From Streptomyces sp. 6-11-2 (lineage in GTDB: Bacteria; Actinomycetota; Actinomycetes; Streptomycetales; Streptomycetaceae), in assembly GCF_006540305.1 (NCBI RefSeq), contig NZ_BJOR01000001.1, positions 1,178,001 to 1,242,000 on the forward strand: a stretch of 64,000 nt of DNA. The letters are read 5' to 3'. Shown piece after piece: positions 55,520 to 64,000 of the stretch. Position numbers and translations under genes: made by a program. The notes under the pieces are model-generated. The model did no database searches and had not been told where the DNA came from. It saw nothing but the letters and a program-made list of their open reading frames with translations. The first letter of the stretch is position 1. Each line of letters begins with the position of its first letter.

Positions 55520-58378
55520 ATGACACCCATAGAGTCCGCCGCCCTGGACACCGGCACGGGCACGGGCACCGCCACGGCCACCGACGCGGGCACCGCCCCG
55601 GAGCCCGGGACCCACTGGGAGCCCGGCAGGCGCTTCGTGCTCCGCGCGGCCGGCCTGCCCATCGAGACCGTGCACGGCCTGCGCTGCCCCGGCACCAGCC
55701 GCTGGTCCGACGCCGTGCTGGCCGAGGAGGAACGCCTGACGGCCGCCGGAGCGGCCCTCAGCGATCTGCTGCACACCCTGGTCAAGTCGACCACCGGCCC
55801 CGACGAGGAACCGGGCGACGCCGCCGTGCGGCGCGGCCTGCTCAACCTGCGGCGGCAGATCTTCAACAACCGTCTGCCGGCCGACTCCGAGGCCGCCGTC
55901 CGCCTGGTGACGGGGCTGGACGGGAAGACCGGCCGGCGCACCGCCCAGTGGTTGCGGGACCGGGCCCGTCTCGATGAGCTCCGGGCCACCGGAGCGGACC
56001 TGCTCGCCGGCGAACTCCGGGAAAACCGCCGCGCGTTGCGCGATGTGCTGACCGACGACCGGCTGCGCCTCGGTCTGCTGCTGGCCTCGCCCGCCCTCGA
56101 CGGCCGGCTGGACGCCTACCTGCGCGACACCAGCCCGCGGCCGGGCAACCGCCTGCGCAAGATCGAGCGTTCCGCGCTGACCTACCTGTACCGCACGGCC
56201 TGCAAGACCAGCCCCTTCAGCACCTTCACCGGCATCGGCCTCGGCACCTTCGCGGGCGACCCGTGGGACGACGGGGCCGCGCTGCGCACCGGCGAGGACT
56301 GGGTGAGCCACGTACGGCTCAACGTGGTGGTACTGGCCCGGCTGACCGAACTGATCACGGCCGACCCCGCACGCCGACGGGACCTGCCGGTGGTCCTCTC
56401 CCCGGGCTGGGGACGCGACGCCGACCGCATCCGCTACGTACGCCATGTCATGACCGCGGGTGACGACAGCGCCGCCGTCACCTTCGACGCGGTCCGCGAC
56501 CGGCTGTTCTTCCTGCGCAGCAGCGGCACCCTGGAGCGGCTCCTGGAATGGCTCGGCGGCCACGAGGCGCCGGTACGCCACCGGGACCTGGTCGACTGGC
56601 TCCAGACCGAGCACGACGCCGGACGCGACGCGTGCGAACGGTACGCGTCGGCCCTCCTGGACCTCGGCATGGTGCAGGTGCCGGTGCTCCGCGCGGACGT
56701 GCACAGCCGCGACCCGCTGCGTTCCTACCAGGACGCCCTGCGTTCCCTCGGGGCGTCCTGGGCCGACCGGCTGGCCCACCTGCTGGACGGCCCGGCCGAC
56801 TGCCTCGCCCGCTACGCCGGGGCCGACGTCGGTGAACGCCGCACCCTGCTGAGCACTCTGCGCGATCGGCTCCTCGACGCCCAGCGGGAACTGGGAGCGC
56901 CGGAGCCGGCCCTTCCGCAGACCCTGGTGTACGAGGACGTCAGCACGGGCGACGACCTGGTCTGCGGGCCCGCCGTGCTGAGCGGGGAGACCGGCCGGGC
57001 CCTGCGGGCCATCGAGGGCGTCCTGCCGCTCTTCGACCTGACGCTCCCTCAGCGTGTCACCCTGCTGGGCTTCTTCATCGCCCGCTACGGCCGCGGCGGA
57101 CGCTGCGACGACCTGCTCGGCCTGGTTCACGACTTCCACGAGGACTTCTTCGACCAGTACGTGTCCTTCACCTCCAAGCGGGCCTCCTTCGACAAGGACG
57201 GCGCCTACGTGCCGGAGGAGAACTGGCTCGGGCAGAGCGAGATGAAGGCCCTCGACCGGGCCCGCCGCCACTTCCACGAGGGCATGTGCGCCCTGTGGCG
57301 GCAGCACGGCGGGGGGATCGAGGCCGAGGAGATCGAACTGCCGGACGGCCTGCTCTCCGAGACCGCCGCCGAACTCGCGCCGCTCACCAGCCACTTCATA
57401 CCGCAGAGCCACCATCTCCAGCTGTCCCGGCCTCCCGGCGGCCGACAACAGGTCGTCCTCAACAAGTCCTACGGCGGACTGGCCTTCCCCTTCAGCCGGT
57501 TCACCCACCTCTACGACGGCACCGCACCGGCCGCGGACGCGGCGGCACCCGGCTTCTCCGACGCGCTGCGCGAGGAGATGGCGGCCCGCAGTCCGGACGG
57601 CGCCGTGTTCGCGGAGATCACCGGAGGGCCGGTCAGCAGCAACCTGAACCTGCACGGCCGGCTGACCGACCACCAGATCGTCTGCCCGGGCGAGACCAGT
57701 TCCGTGCCCGAGGAGGCCCGGATCCACCTCGACGACCTCTACGTCGAGCACGACGAGCCGTCCGGACGCCTGGTGCTCCGCTCCCGCCGCCTCGACCGCG
57801 AGGTCGTGCCGGTCTACCTCGGCTACCTCGTGCCGATCGCGCTTCCCGAGATCCCGCGCACCCTGCTCCTCCTCTCCCCCAGCACCATGGCGCCCTTCGA
57901 CGTATGGGCGGGGGTCCCCGAGGGCGAGCCCGAGAGCGGGGTCACCCGCAGGCCCCGGGTGCGGCACGGGAACGTGGTGGTCAGCCGGCGCGGCTGGACC
58001 GCGGACGCGGAGGTCCTGCCGGCCCGCCGCCCCGGAGCCGGGGAGGAGGAGGGCTACCTGGAGTGGCGGCGCTGGCAGCGCACCCACGGTCTGCCCGACC
58101 GCTGCTTCGCCACCGTCGCCCACGCCGGCCAGGGCCCGATCGGGGCCAAGCCCGTCCACGTCGACTTCGACAGCCCGCTCTCCCTGGCCGCGTTCGACGC
58201 CCTGGTGGAGCGCAAGCCGGGCACCCGGGTGACCTTCCGGGAAATGCTCCCCGCCGAGGACGGCCTCCACCTCACCTCCCCGCGCGGCCGGCACGTGGCC
58301 GAACTCGCCGTGGAGACCTTCACCACCCGCCAACTGCCGCAGTCCAGACCGGAGGCCGCACCGTCATGCCCGAACTGA
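55520..58378 (+). CDS. LanB-type dehydratase, glutamylation subunit
   Basis: 952-aa protein of the lantibiotic dehydratase N-terminal family. After a Thr/Gly-rich start, it shows RKIERSALTYLYRTACKTSP (about residues 213-232), which corresponds to the RNA/Glu-tRNA binding part, and the C-terminal ITGGPVSSNLNLHGRLTD and PVYLGYLVPIALPEIPRTLL typical of split dehydratases. Such subunits transfer Glu from Glu-tRNA to Ser/Thr of the peptide. The elimination subunit is the next gene, overlapping by 13 bases. AGAGGA precedes the ATG. Confidence 0.9.
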   Translation: MTPIESAALDTGTGTGTATATDAGTAPEPGTHWEPGRRFVLRAAGLPIETVHGLRCPGTSRWSDAVLAEEERLTAAGAALSDLLHTLVKSTTGPDEEPGDAAVRRGLLNLRRQIFNNRLPADSEAAVRLVTGLDGKTGRRTAQWLRDRARLDELRATGADLLAGELRENRRALRDVLTDDRLRLGLLLASPALDGRLDAYLRDTSPRPGNRLRKIERSALTYLYRTACKTSPFSTFTGIGLGTFAGDPWDDGAALRTGEDWVSHVRLNVVVLARLTELITADPARRRDLPVVLSPGWGRDADRIRYVRHVMTAGDDSAAVTFDAVRDRLFFLRSSGTLERLLEWLGGHEAPVRHRDLVDWLQTEHDAGRDACERYASALLDLGMVQVPVLRADVHSRDPLRSYQDALRSLGASWADRLAHLLDGPADCLARYAGADVGERRTLLSTLRDRLLDAQRELGAPEPALPQTLVYEDVSTGDDLVCGPAVLSGETGRALRAIEGVLPLFDLTLPQRVTLLGFFIARYGRGGRCDDLLGLVHDFHEDFFDQYVSFTSKRASFDKDGAYVPEENWLGQSEMKALDRARRHFHEGMCALWRQHGGGIEAEEIELPDGLLSETAAELAPLTSHFIPQSHHLQLSRPPGGRQQVVLNKSYGGLAFPFSRFTHLYDGTAPAADAAAPGFSDALREEMAARSPDGAVFAEITGGPVSSNLNLHGRLTDHQIVCPGETSSVPEEARIHLDDLYVEHDEPSGRLVLRSRRLDREVVPVYLGYLVPIALPEIPRTLLLLSPSTMAPFDVWAGVPEGEPESGVTRRPRVRHGNVVVSRRGWTADAEVLPARRPGAGEEEGYLEWRRWQRTHGLPDRCFATVAHAGQGPIGAKPVHVDFDSPLSLAAFDALVERKPGTRVTFREMLPAEDGLHLTSPRGRHVAELAVETFTTRQLPQSRPEAAPSCPN

Positions 58379-59499
58379 CCGAACCCGCCGCCTTCCGTCC
58401 GGCTCCCGAGGGCGCCGAGCCGTCTCCCTGGCTGGCGCTGCACGTCTTCTACGCCGCCAACCCCCAGCCGCTGCTGGTCAACTGCGTGCGCCCGCTGGTC
58501 GACCGGCTCACCGAGGACGGCCTGCTGTCCGGCTGCTTCTTCATCAACTACTGGCTGGAGGGGCCGCACGTGCGGCTGCGCCTGCGCCCGAGCGGCCCCG
58601 CTGCCGAAGCCGAGGTGCGCCGCCGCGCCGAGGAGGCGATCAGCGGCTTCCTGAAGACCCGCCCCGCCCTCTACGAGGTCGACTCCGGCTTCCTCAAGGA
58701 CTTCTACAACGCCCTGTTCGACATCGAGTTCCCGGGCGAGGACCGGGCCAGGTACATGGGCGCGGACGGCCGGATGAACCTCAGGCCGAACAACTCCTTC
58801 TCCTACGAGGTCTACGCCCCCGAGTACGCCAAGTACGGCGGACCGGCCGGCGTCGCCCTCGCCGAATGGCACTTCCGGCACTCCAGCGACCTGGTCCTGG
58901 AGGCGTACCGGAGCATGAACCTGCACCTGCGGACGGTGCTGCTCGGGACCTCCGCCCAGCTGATGATGGTGATGGCGAGCTGCTTCCTCCCCGAGGAGGA
59001 GCGGCTCGCGGACTACCTCGACTCCTACTACGCCTTCTGGCACCGGCTGTTCCCCGGTACCAACTTCATCGGGTCCACCGAGTACGAGCGGACCTACGCG
59101 CGTATGGCGCCCACCCTCGGCGCACGGTTCGCACAGCTCAGGCAGGCCGTGGCGAGCGGCGACCTGACCCGGCTGCCGGCGTTCCTCCGCCGCTGGGCCG
59201 AGCACTGCCTGGAACTGCGCGAGAAGGTGGTGGACCTCACCGAGCGCGGTGAACTCGCCTTCCCCGCCTGGGACGGTCCGGCCCGCGAGGACACCGGCCA
59301 GGAACGCGCCGAGGATCCCGACGCGGCTCCCCTGGTGACCGTCACCCATGTTCCGGCGGTACTGCCCCGTCTGCTGTCGCCGTATATGCACATGACCAAC
59401 AACCGGCTGCATGTGACGATCCGGGACGAGGCATACCTGGCCTTCATTCTGGGCCGGGTCCTGCGCGAGCCGGCCGGCGGACGGCAGGATGCCTCATGA
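58366..59499 (+). CDS. Small SpaB_C-type protein (Glu elimination, or cyclase)
   Basis: 377-aa protein of the thiopeptide-type bacteriocin biosynthesis (SpaB C-terminal) family: SPWLALHVFYAANPQPLLVN near the N-terminus, FFINYWLEGPHVRLRLRPSG, and the C-terminal MHMTNNRLHVTIRDEAYLAF with the conserved Asn-Arg-Leu. In split LanB systems this domain removes glutamate to leave dehydroalanine or dehydrobutyrine; a diverged copy makes the pyridine of thiopeptides. Only one such gene lies in the window, and directly behind the glutamylation subunit elimination is the likelier job. GGAGG site 10 nt before the ATG. Confidence 0.87.
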   Translation: MPELTEPAAFRPAPEGAEPSPWLALHVFYAANPQPLLVNCVRPLVDRLTEDGLLSGCFFINYWLEGPHVRLRLRPSGPAAEAEVRRRAEEAISGFLKTRPALYEVDSGFLKDFYNALFDIEFPGEDRARYMGADGRMNLRPNNSFSYEVYAPEYAKYGGPAGVALAEWHFRHSSDLVLEAYRSMNLHLRTVLLGTSAQLMMVMASCFLPEEERLADYLDSYYAFWHRLFPGTNFIGSTEYERTYARMAPTLGARFAQLRQAVASGDLTRLPAFLRRWAEHCLELREKVVDLTERGELAFPAWDGPAREDTGQERAEDPDAAPLVTVTHVPAVLPRLLSPYMHMTNNRLHVTIRDEAYLAFILGRVLREPAGGRQDAS

Positions 59500-60620
59500 G
59501 TGCCACCGACCGCTCTGCCGCGGACCGTTCCGTCGCCGCCCGCGCCTACCGGCCCGCGCTGCGTCCGGGCGTGCTGATCGGTCCGCCCCTGCTGCGCGGC
59601 CCGCGCACCGTCCACCTGATCAAGCACCCGGTCAGCGGCGCCGCGTTCGAGGTCGGCCCCAAGGAGCACTTCGTCATCAGCCGGCTCGACGGAACCCGGA
59701 ACCTCGACGACGTCGTGTCCGAGTACGCGGCCCGGTTCCGCCGCAGGCTCCCCGAGGAGCAGTGGACCCGGCTGCTCGGCCTGCTCGGCACCCGCGGGCT
59801 GCTCGCCGGGTCCCCGGATCCCGCGCCGCCCGAACCGCCCCCGGCCCGCACCGGCACCTTCTGGAAGGGCAGTCGGCGGACCGTCACCGACGCGCACAGG
59901 ACCACCGGCCGCCTCCACCGGGTGCTGCGCCCGCTGCTGCGCCCCTGGGCGCAACTGCCTCTGACGGCCGCCGTACTGGTGATGACGGTGGCCGTGTTCG
60001 CGGATCCGGCGGCGCTCCTCGACGGGATACTGGACCTGCTGTCCCGCCCCCTGGTGCTCATCCCGTTCGCGGTCTTCCTCTGGTTCAGCATCTGCCTGCA
60101 CGAACTCGCCCACGGCATCGCCGCCCGGCACTACGGCGGTGTGGTCACCGAGATCGGGCTGCGCTGGCGGTTCCCGGCCATGATGATGTACTGCACGGTC
60201 GACAACTACCTGTTCCTGCCCGGCCTGCGGGCGAAGCTGGTGGTCGCCGCCGCGGGCGCGTACGTCAACCTGGTGCTCCTGCTGCCCTTCGCGCTCTGGT
60301 GGGCGCTCCTGGACCCGTCCGACCCGAACCGCCCGCCGCTCACCGGGATGCTCTTCGTCGGCATCGCGCAGGCCCTGAGCAACCTGGTCCCGCTGCCGCC
60401 TCTGGACGGGTATCGCATGCTCGGCCACGCCCTGGGCACCGCCAACCTCGCCCCGGAGACCCGGACCTACCTGGCCCTGCGCCGGCGCGGGCGGGACGCC
60501 GTCGCCGCCTACCCGGGGCGCGCCCGCCGTCTCTACACGTCCTACGCCTTCACGGCGGCCGCACTCGTGCTGCTCGCGGCGGCCGGAAGCTGCACCACCG
60601 TCGTTCTCCTGCTGCTTTGA
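59496..60620 (+). CDS. RRE/PqqD-like domain fused to a site-2 (M50) membrane protease
   Basis: 374-aa protein. Residues ~33-105 resemble a PqqD-like peptide-binding winged helix (KEHFVISRLDGTRNLDDVVS and LGLLGTRGLL). Residues ~150-374 are a polytopic site-2 protease: HELAH (H202, E203, H206) inside a membrane helix and SNLVPLPPLDGY (N296 to D304), the NxxPxPxLDG motif that supplies the Asp ligand. Five to six hydrophobic segments. A leader-binding domain joined to a membrane protease next to an exporter suggests that it removes the leader at the membrane. ATG 59496 overlaps the upstream stop (ATGA). Confidence 0.85.
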   Translation: MSATDRSAADRSVAARAYRPALRPGVLIGPPLLRGPRTVHLIKHPVSGAAFEVGPKEHFVISRLDGTRNLDDVVSEYAARFRRRLPEEQWTRLLGLLGTRGLLAGSPDPAPPEPPPARTGTFWKGSRRTVTDAHRTTGRLHRVLRPLLRPWAQLPLTAAVLVMTVAVFADPAALLDGILDLLSRPLVLIPFAVFLWFSICLHELAHGIAARHYGGVVTEIGLRWRFPAMMMYCTVDNYLFLPGLRAKLVVAAAGAYVNLVLLLPFALWWALLDPSDPNRPPLTGMLFVGIAQALSNLVPLPPLDGYRMLGHALGTANLAPETRTYLALRRRGRDAVAAYPGRARRLYTSYAFTAAALVLLAAAGSCTTVVLLLL

Positions 60621-60669
60621 TGACGTCCCCCCCTCGGAAGATCACGCAACTCATGAATGAGGTACCCGT

Positions 60670-61656
60670 ATGAGCTCCACCTCCCCCACCCCAGATCACG
60701 GAGCCCAACCCGCCGTCGAGGTCAACGACGTGATCAAGACTTACGGCGACCGGCGGGCCGTCGACGGTGTCTCCCTGGACGTCCGGCGCGGCGAGTTCTT
60801 CGGGCTGCTCGGCCCCAACGGGGCCGGGAAGTCCACCCTGGTGGAGATCATGGAGGGGCTGCGCAAGACCGACTCCGGCTCGGTCACGGTGTTCGGCGAG
60901 TCGCCCTGGCCGCGCAACACTGGTCTGCTGCCGCGCATGGGCGTGCAGACCCAGTCATCGGCCTTCTTCGTCCGGCAGACCGTCCACGAGCACCTGCGCA
61001 CCGTCGCGGCGCTGTTCGGCGCGGAGCGCGAGGCCGTCGACGCCACCCTCGACGCCGTGGGCCTAGGCGGGCAGCACGACGTCCGGGTCGACAACCTCTC
61101 GGGCGGCCAGCGGCAGCGGCTCGCCATCGCCTCCGCGCTGGTCCACGGACCCGAGCTGATCTTCCTCGACGAGCCGACCGCCGCGCTCGACCCGGAGGGC
61201 CGACGCGATCTGTGGGAGGTCCTGCGGGGCCTCAAGGCGGAGGGCCGGACCATCGTGTACACCACGCACCACCTGGACGAGGCGGAGGCGCTCTGCGACC
61301 GTGTGGGCATCCTGGTGGCCGGCCGGCTCGTCGTCACCGACGAACCGCAGCACCTGATCGGCACCTTCGGCGCCACCAGCCGGCTGCTGGTTCCGCTCGG
61401 CCGGATCGACGAGCGTGAGGCCTCGTCCCTTCCCGGTGTGGACGGCGTCACCGTGCAGGGCGGACACCTCGTCCTGGAGACCCGCGCCACCGGCCGGGTG
61501 CTGGCCGCCCTCGACCCCCTCACCGGTCTGGACGGTGTCCAGACCCGCACCCCCACACTCGAGGACGTCTACCTCGAGATCACCGCCCGGCAGACCCGGG
61601 CCCCCCTCACCGCGACCGACACAACCCACACGAACAGCCAGGAGCAGCAGGCATGA
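60670..61656 (+). CDS. ABC exporter ATPase (DrrA type)
   Basis: 328-aa ATP-binding protein with Walker A GPNGAGKST, signature NLSGGQRQR, Walker [14 protein letters not shown] and a ~90-aa DrrA-type C-terminal extension (LLVPLGRIDEREASSLPGVD and PTLEDVYLEITA). DrrA-type pairs export the product or give self-resistance. GAGG lies 7 nt before the ATG. Its stop overlaps the permease start (ATGA). Confidence 0.92.
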   Translation: MSSTSPTPDHGAQPAVEVNDVIKTYGDRRAVDGVSLDVRRGEFFGLLGPNGAGKSTLVEIMEGLRKTDSGSVTVFGESPWPRNTGLLPRMGVQTQSSAFFVRQTVHEHLRTVAALFGAEREAVDATLDAVGLGGQHDVRVDNLSGGQRQRLAIASALVHGPELIFLDEPTAALDPEGRRDLWEVLRGLKAEGRTIVYTTHHLDEAEALCDRVGILVAGRLVVTDEPQHLIGTFGATSRLLVPLGRIDEREASSLPGVDGVTVQGGHLVLETRATGRVLAALDPLTGLDGVQTRTPTLEDVYLEITARQTRAPLTATDTTHTNSQEQQA

Positions 61657-62408
61657 GCGCCTACACCGCGCTGACCACGGCGGGCTACCGCGCCCAGGTC
61701 CGGGACAAGACGACCGTCTTCTTCACCTTCGCCTTCCCACTGATCTTCCTCGTGGTCTTCGGACTCGTCTTCCGCGGCCGGAGCGTCGAGGAGAGCGGCT
61801 TCTCCTACCTCTCCTACACCGCCGCCGGCGTGCTCTCCTGGGGCGTCGCCAACGCCGCCGTCTTCGGCATCGGGTTCACGCTGATGCAGTGGCGCGCGGA
61901 CGACATCCTCCGGATGATCCGTATGTCGCCCGCCCCGCTGTCCTCCGTCATCGGATCCCGCTACGTCCTCGCCCTGGGCGTGGGACTCGTCCAGTCGGTG
62001 CTGTTCGTCGGGGTGGCGATGCTTCCCGGGTTCGACCTGGTGCCCGCGTCCCGGTGGCCCCTGCTGATTCCCGTCATGGTCCTCGGCATCACCACCTTCC
62101 TGCTGCTCGGGGTGATCATCGGCAGTATCGCCGACACCCCGGAGTCGGTCGCCGGCATCGCCAACTTCCTGATGCTGCCCATGGCCTTCCTGTCCGGGTC
62201 GTTCTTCCCGCTGGACGCCATGCCCGACTGGCTGCAGAAGGTCTCGCTGATCATGCCGCTGCGCTATCTCAACGACGCGGTGTCGGCGGCTCTGACCGGC
62301 CGCGGCGACCTGTCCGACGTCGGTGTGGGGTGCGCGGGGCTCGTCGCGTTCGCCGTCGTCTTCGGGGCAGCCGCGGCGCGCACCTTCCGCTGGACGAAGA
62401 CGTCATGA
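61653..62408 (+). CDS. ABC-2 type exporter permease (DrrB type)
   Basis: 251-aa membrane protein with six hydrophobic segments (for example VFFTFAFPLIFLVVFGLVF and ILLGVIIGS-like stretches) and the ABC-2 hallmark FLSGSFFPLDAMPDWLQKVS followed by PLRYLNDAV. Partner of the preceding ATPase. Overlaps the second YcaO gene by 4 bases (ATGA), so exporter and maturation enzyme are translationally linked. Confidence 0.92.
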   Translation: MSAYTALTTAGYRAQVRDKTTVFFTFAFPLIFLVVFGLVFRGRSVEESGFSYLSYTAAGVLSWGVANAAVFGIGFTLMQWRADDILRMIRMSPAPLSSVIGSRYVLALGVGLVQSVLFVGVAMLPGFDLVPASRWPLLIPVMVLGITTFLLLGVIIGSIADTPESVAGIANFLMLPMAFLSGSFFPLDAMPDWLQKVSLIMPLRYLNDAVSAALTGRGDLSDVGVGCAGLVAFAVVFGAAAARTFRWTKTS

Positions 62409-64000
62409 GCACCACGCCCCGGCTGCTCGCGCACCCGATGGAGGAGGCCCGCGACGCTCTCCAGGCGTTCCTGGGCGACCACTTCGGCGCCGACGCCCCA
62501 CGGGTTGTGCCGGTCGGTGCCGTCGGCGCGGAGGACGGGGACGCCGGGGCCCCGGACCCCTGGGCCGCGGACCGCTCGACGGCGCTGGTCCACGTCAGCG
62601 CCTCGGCGATCCTGCTCGGCCCGTGGGGAGGCGACGGCAGCGCACCCGCCTGCGGCCGCTGTCTCGCCGTACGGTGGCAGCGCCTGCGCAGCCGCAGCGA
62701 GCGCAACGCCCTGGAGACCGGCGGCCCGGAGGGGCCCCGCCCGGCGGGCGCCTGGCCGCTGCTCACCAGTCATGTCCAGGACACCGTGGCCGCGCTGTGC
62801 GAGGCCCTGTTGAACAGGCCCGGCCCGGTGCCCCCCGCCGGACTTCCCGCCGACCGCGCCCTGCCCCAGGTGACCCGGCTGGACCTGGCCAACTTGCTGA
62901 TCAGGACGTTCCCGCTGCTCGCCGACCCGCTCTGTCCCGACTGCGGCCCGCCCGTTCAGGCACCGGACAGCGTCCCGCCGCTCACCCCGGCCCCGCGTCC
63001 CAAGCCGGATCCCGGCGCCTACCGGCTGCGTTCGGCCTTCGCCCACCCGCTCCCCACCGACGCCCTGGCCAATCCGGTCTGCGGCGCCCTGGGGGCCGGC
63101 ACCTGGACCGACGTCACCTCGTCGACCACCGCTCCGGTGGCCGGCAGCGTGTTCATCCGGGGGTACGCGGGGCTGCACGACGTCACCTGGAGCGGGCAGG
63201 AGAACTCCTTCGCCACCAGCCGCCGGCTCGCCTTCCTCGAAGGCCTTGAACGGTACGCGGGCACCCATCGGCGGGGCGGCTCCGCGCCGGTCGTCGGCTC
63301 CTACGACGAGCTGAAGGCCGACGCGGTCGACCCCGCGGTGTGCGGCCTGTACAGCCCGGAGACCTACCGGGACGACCCCCTGGTCGAGCCCTTCGACCCG
63401 GGCCGGCCCATCCCCTGGGAGTGGGGCTGGTCACTGCGGGACGAGCACCCCGTACTGGTGCCGTCGCGGCTGGTCTACTACAGCATCCCGCCGGCCGACG
63501 ACAACTTCGTCTTCGAGTGCTCCAACGGCTGTGCCATCGGCGGCTGTCTGGAGGAGGCGGTCCTGGGCGGCCTCCTCGAACTCGTCGAGCGCGACTCCTT
63601 CCTGAACGGCTGGTACGGCGCGGCCCGGCTCCCCCGCATCGACCTGGGGACGGTCGGCAGTCCGACGGCCGCCGCCATGGCCGAGCGGGCCGCCCTGCAG
63701 GGCTACGACGTCCATGTCTTCGACAACCGGATCGACCTGGCGATCCCGGCCGTCACCGTGGTCGGCGTCCGCCGGGACGGGGGCCCGGGCACCCTGTCCT
63801 TCGCGGCCGCGGCCTCGCTGGATCCGAGGAGCGCGGTCGAGGGGGCACTGTCCGAGGTACTGAGCTACATCCCGCACCTGGCCCGGCAGACCGCCGAGCG
63901 CCGCGGCGAACTGGAGGCCATGGCCGACGACTTCTTCCTGGTGCGTCATCTGAAGGACCACCCCCAGCTCTACGGGCTGCCCCGCATGGCCGAGTACGCG
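62405..64000 (+). CDS. YcaO cyclodehydratase (SagD family), second copy, cut by the window edge
   Basis: At least 532 codons, open at the right edge. It repeats the plan of the first copy: N-terminal zinc pairs CGRC (about residue 79) and CPDC (about 178), the YcaO core VTSSTTAPVAGSVFIRGY, LAFLEGLERYAG, ECSNGCAIGGCLEEAVLGGL and ELVERDSFLNGWYG, and ASLDPRSAVEGALSEVLSY. It is clearly a paralogue, not a duplicate, since much of the sequence differs. ATP-site Glu residues are kept, so it is probably active. Two SagD-type YcaO proteins may divide Cys and Ser/Thr, or different positions, between them. Confidence 0.92.
   Translation, partial: MSTTPRLLAHPMEEARDALQAFLGDHFGADAPRVVPVGAVGAEDGDAGAPDPWAADRSTALVHVSASAILLGPWGGDGSAPACGRCLAVRWQRLRSRSERNALETGGPEGPRPAGAWPLLTSHVQDTVAALCEALLNRPGPVPPAGLPADRALPQVTRLDLANLLIRTFPLLADPLCPDCGPPVQAPDSVPPLTPAPRPKPDPGAYRLRSAFAHPLPTDALANPVCGALGAGTWTDVTSSTTAPVAGSVFIRGYAGLHDVTWSGQENSFATSRRLAFLEGLERYAGTHRRGGSAPVVGSYDELKADAVDPAVCGLYSPETYRDDPLVEPFDPGRPIPWEWGWSLRDEHPVLVPSRLVYYSIPPADDNFVFECSNGCAIGGCLEEAVLGGLLELVERDSFLNGWYGAARLPRIDLGTVGSPTAAAMAERAALQGYDVHVFDNRIDLAIPAVTVVGVRRDGGPGTLSFAAAASLDPRSAVEGALSEVLSYIPHLARQTAERRGELEAMADDFFLVRHLKDHPQLYGLPRMAEYA

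Noticed and set aside
53738..58333. 1531-codon open frame on the minus strand across the SagB and dehydratase genes
   Set aside because: Antisense shadow of GC-rich coding DNA; its translation has no family motif, while the plus-strand genes are complete.

Overview
The window is high-GC actinobacterial DNA, almost certainly from a Streptomyces chromosome. It carries an A-factor type gamma-butyrolactone synthase and receptor, a SARP regulator, a ribonuclease Sa homologue, TTA-containing genes, dense overlapping GTG/ATG starts, and a gene order I associate with the S. coelicolor arm that holds the allantoin, sugar-ABC/ROK and helicase/SWIM genes (the last from memory, not searched).

Layout. 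1-1681 is the end of an amine/pyrimidine-type catabolic operon (class III aminotransferase and a beta-ureidopropionase-like nitrilase). 1848-4627 is a compact gamma-butyrolactone (GBL) signalling locus: TetR-type receptor, divergent AfsA synthase, and a HAD phosphatase with a TTA codon. 4689-16528 holds housekeeping and stress genes: an XRE regulator divergent from a methionine aminopeptidase, a ClpC-like ATPase, gamma-glutamyltransferase, exonuclease III, an MBL hydrolase, a PcaL-type fusion and a SpoIIE-type phosphatase. 16601-23019 is a repeat-rich SWIM/SNF2 pair. 23123-29918 is a sugar locus: ROK kinase, three-gene ABC importer, GntR regulator and a Gfo/Idh dehydrogenase, with a shared palindrome (TGTCCGGACA) in both promoter regions flanking the regulator. 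31846-32241 is a secreted guanyl-specific RNase. 32548-38538 is the allantoin pathway (allantoicase, allantoinase, Asp/Glu racemase-like protein, NCS1 permease, IclR regulator). Malate synthase at 43936 appears to belong to the same regulon, because three promoters share the composite motif TTCC-N7-GGAA-N6-(T/A)TCC. 38783-42488 is an ABC transporter and a two-component system.

From 46826 to the right edge lies a RiPP cluster of the azole (TOMM/LAP) plus dehydroamino-acid type. It has a 56-aa precursor with a core made almost wholly of Ser, Thr and Cys; a SARP activator preceded by three 11-bp-phased CTTGA repeats; a leader-binding F-protein with a zinc site; two separate SagD-type YcaO proteins (the second cut by the window edge); a tandem SagB-type dehydrogenase; a split LanB-type dehydratase; an RRE/PqqD-like domain fused to a site-2 protease; and a DrrAB-type exporter. 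Expected order of events: SARP switches the genes on, the F-protein presents the leader, the YcaO proteins make azolines from Cys/Ser/Thr, SagB oxidises them, the split LanB dehydrates remaining Ser/Thr, the membrane protease removes the leader, and the ABC pair exports the product. The core lacks the Ser-Cys start typical of pyridine thiopeptides, so a linear azole/dehydro peptide, or a new ring type, is the more economical guess. This cluster is the best candidate in the window for an undescribed system.
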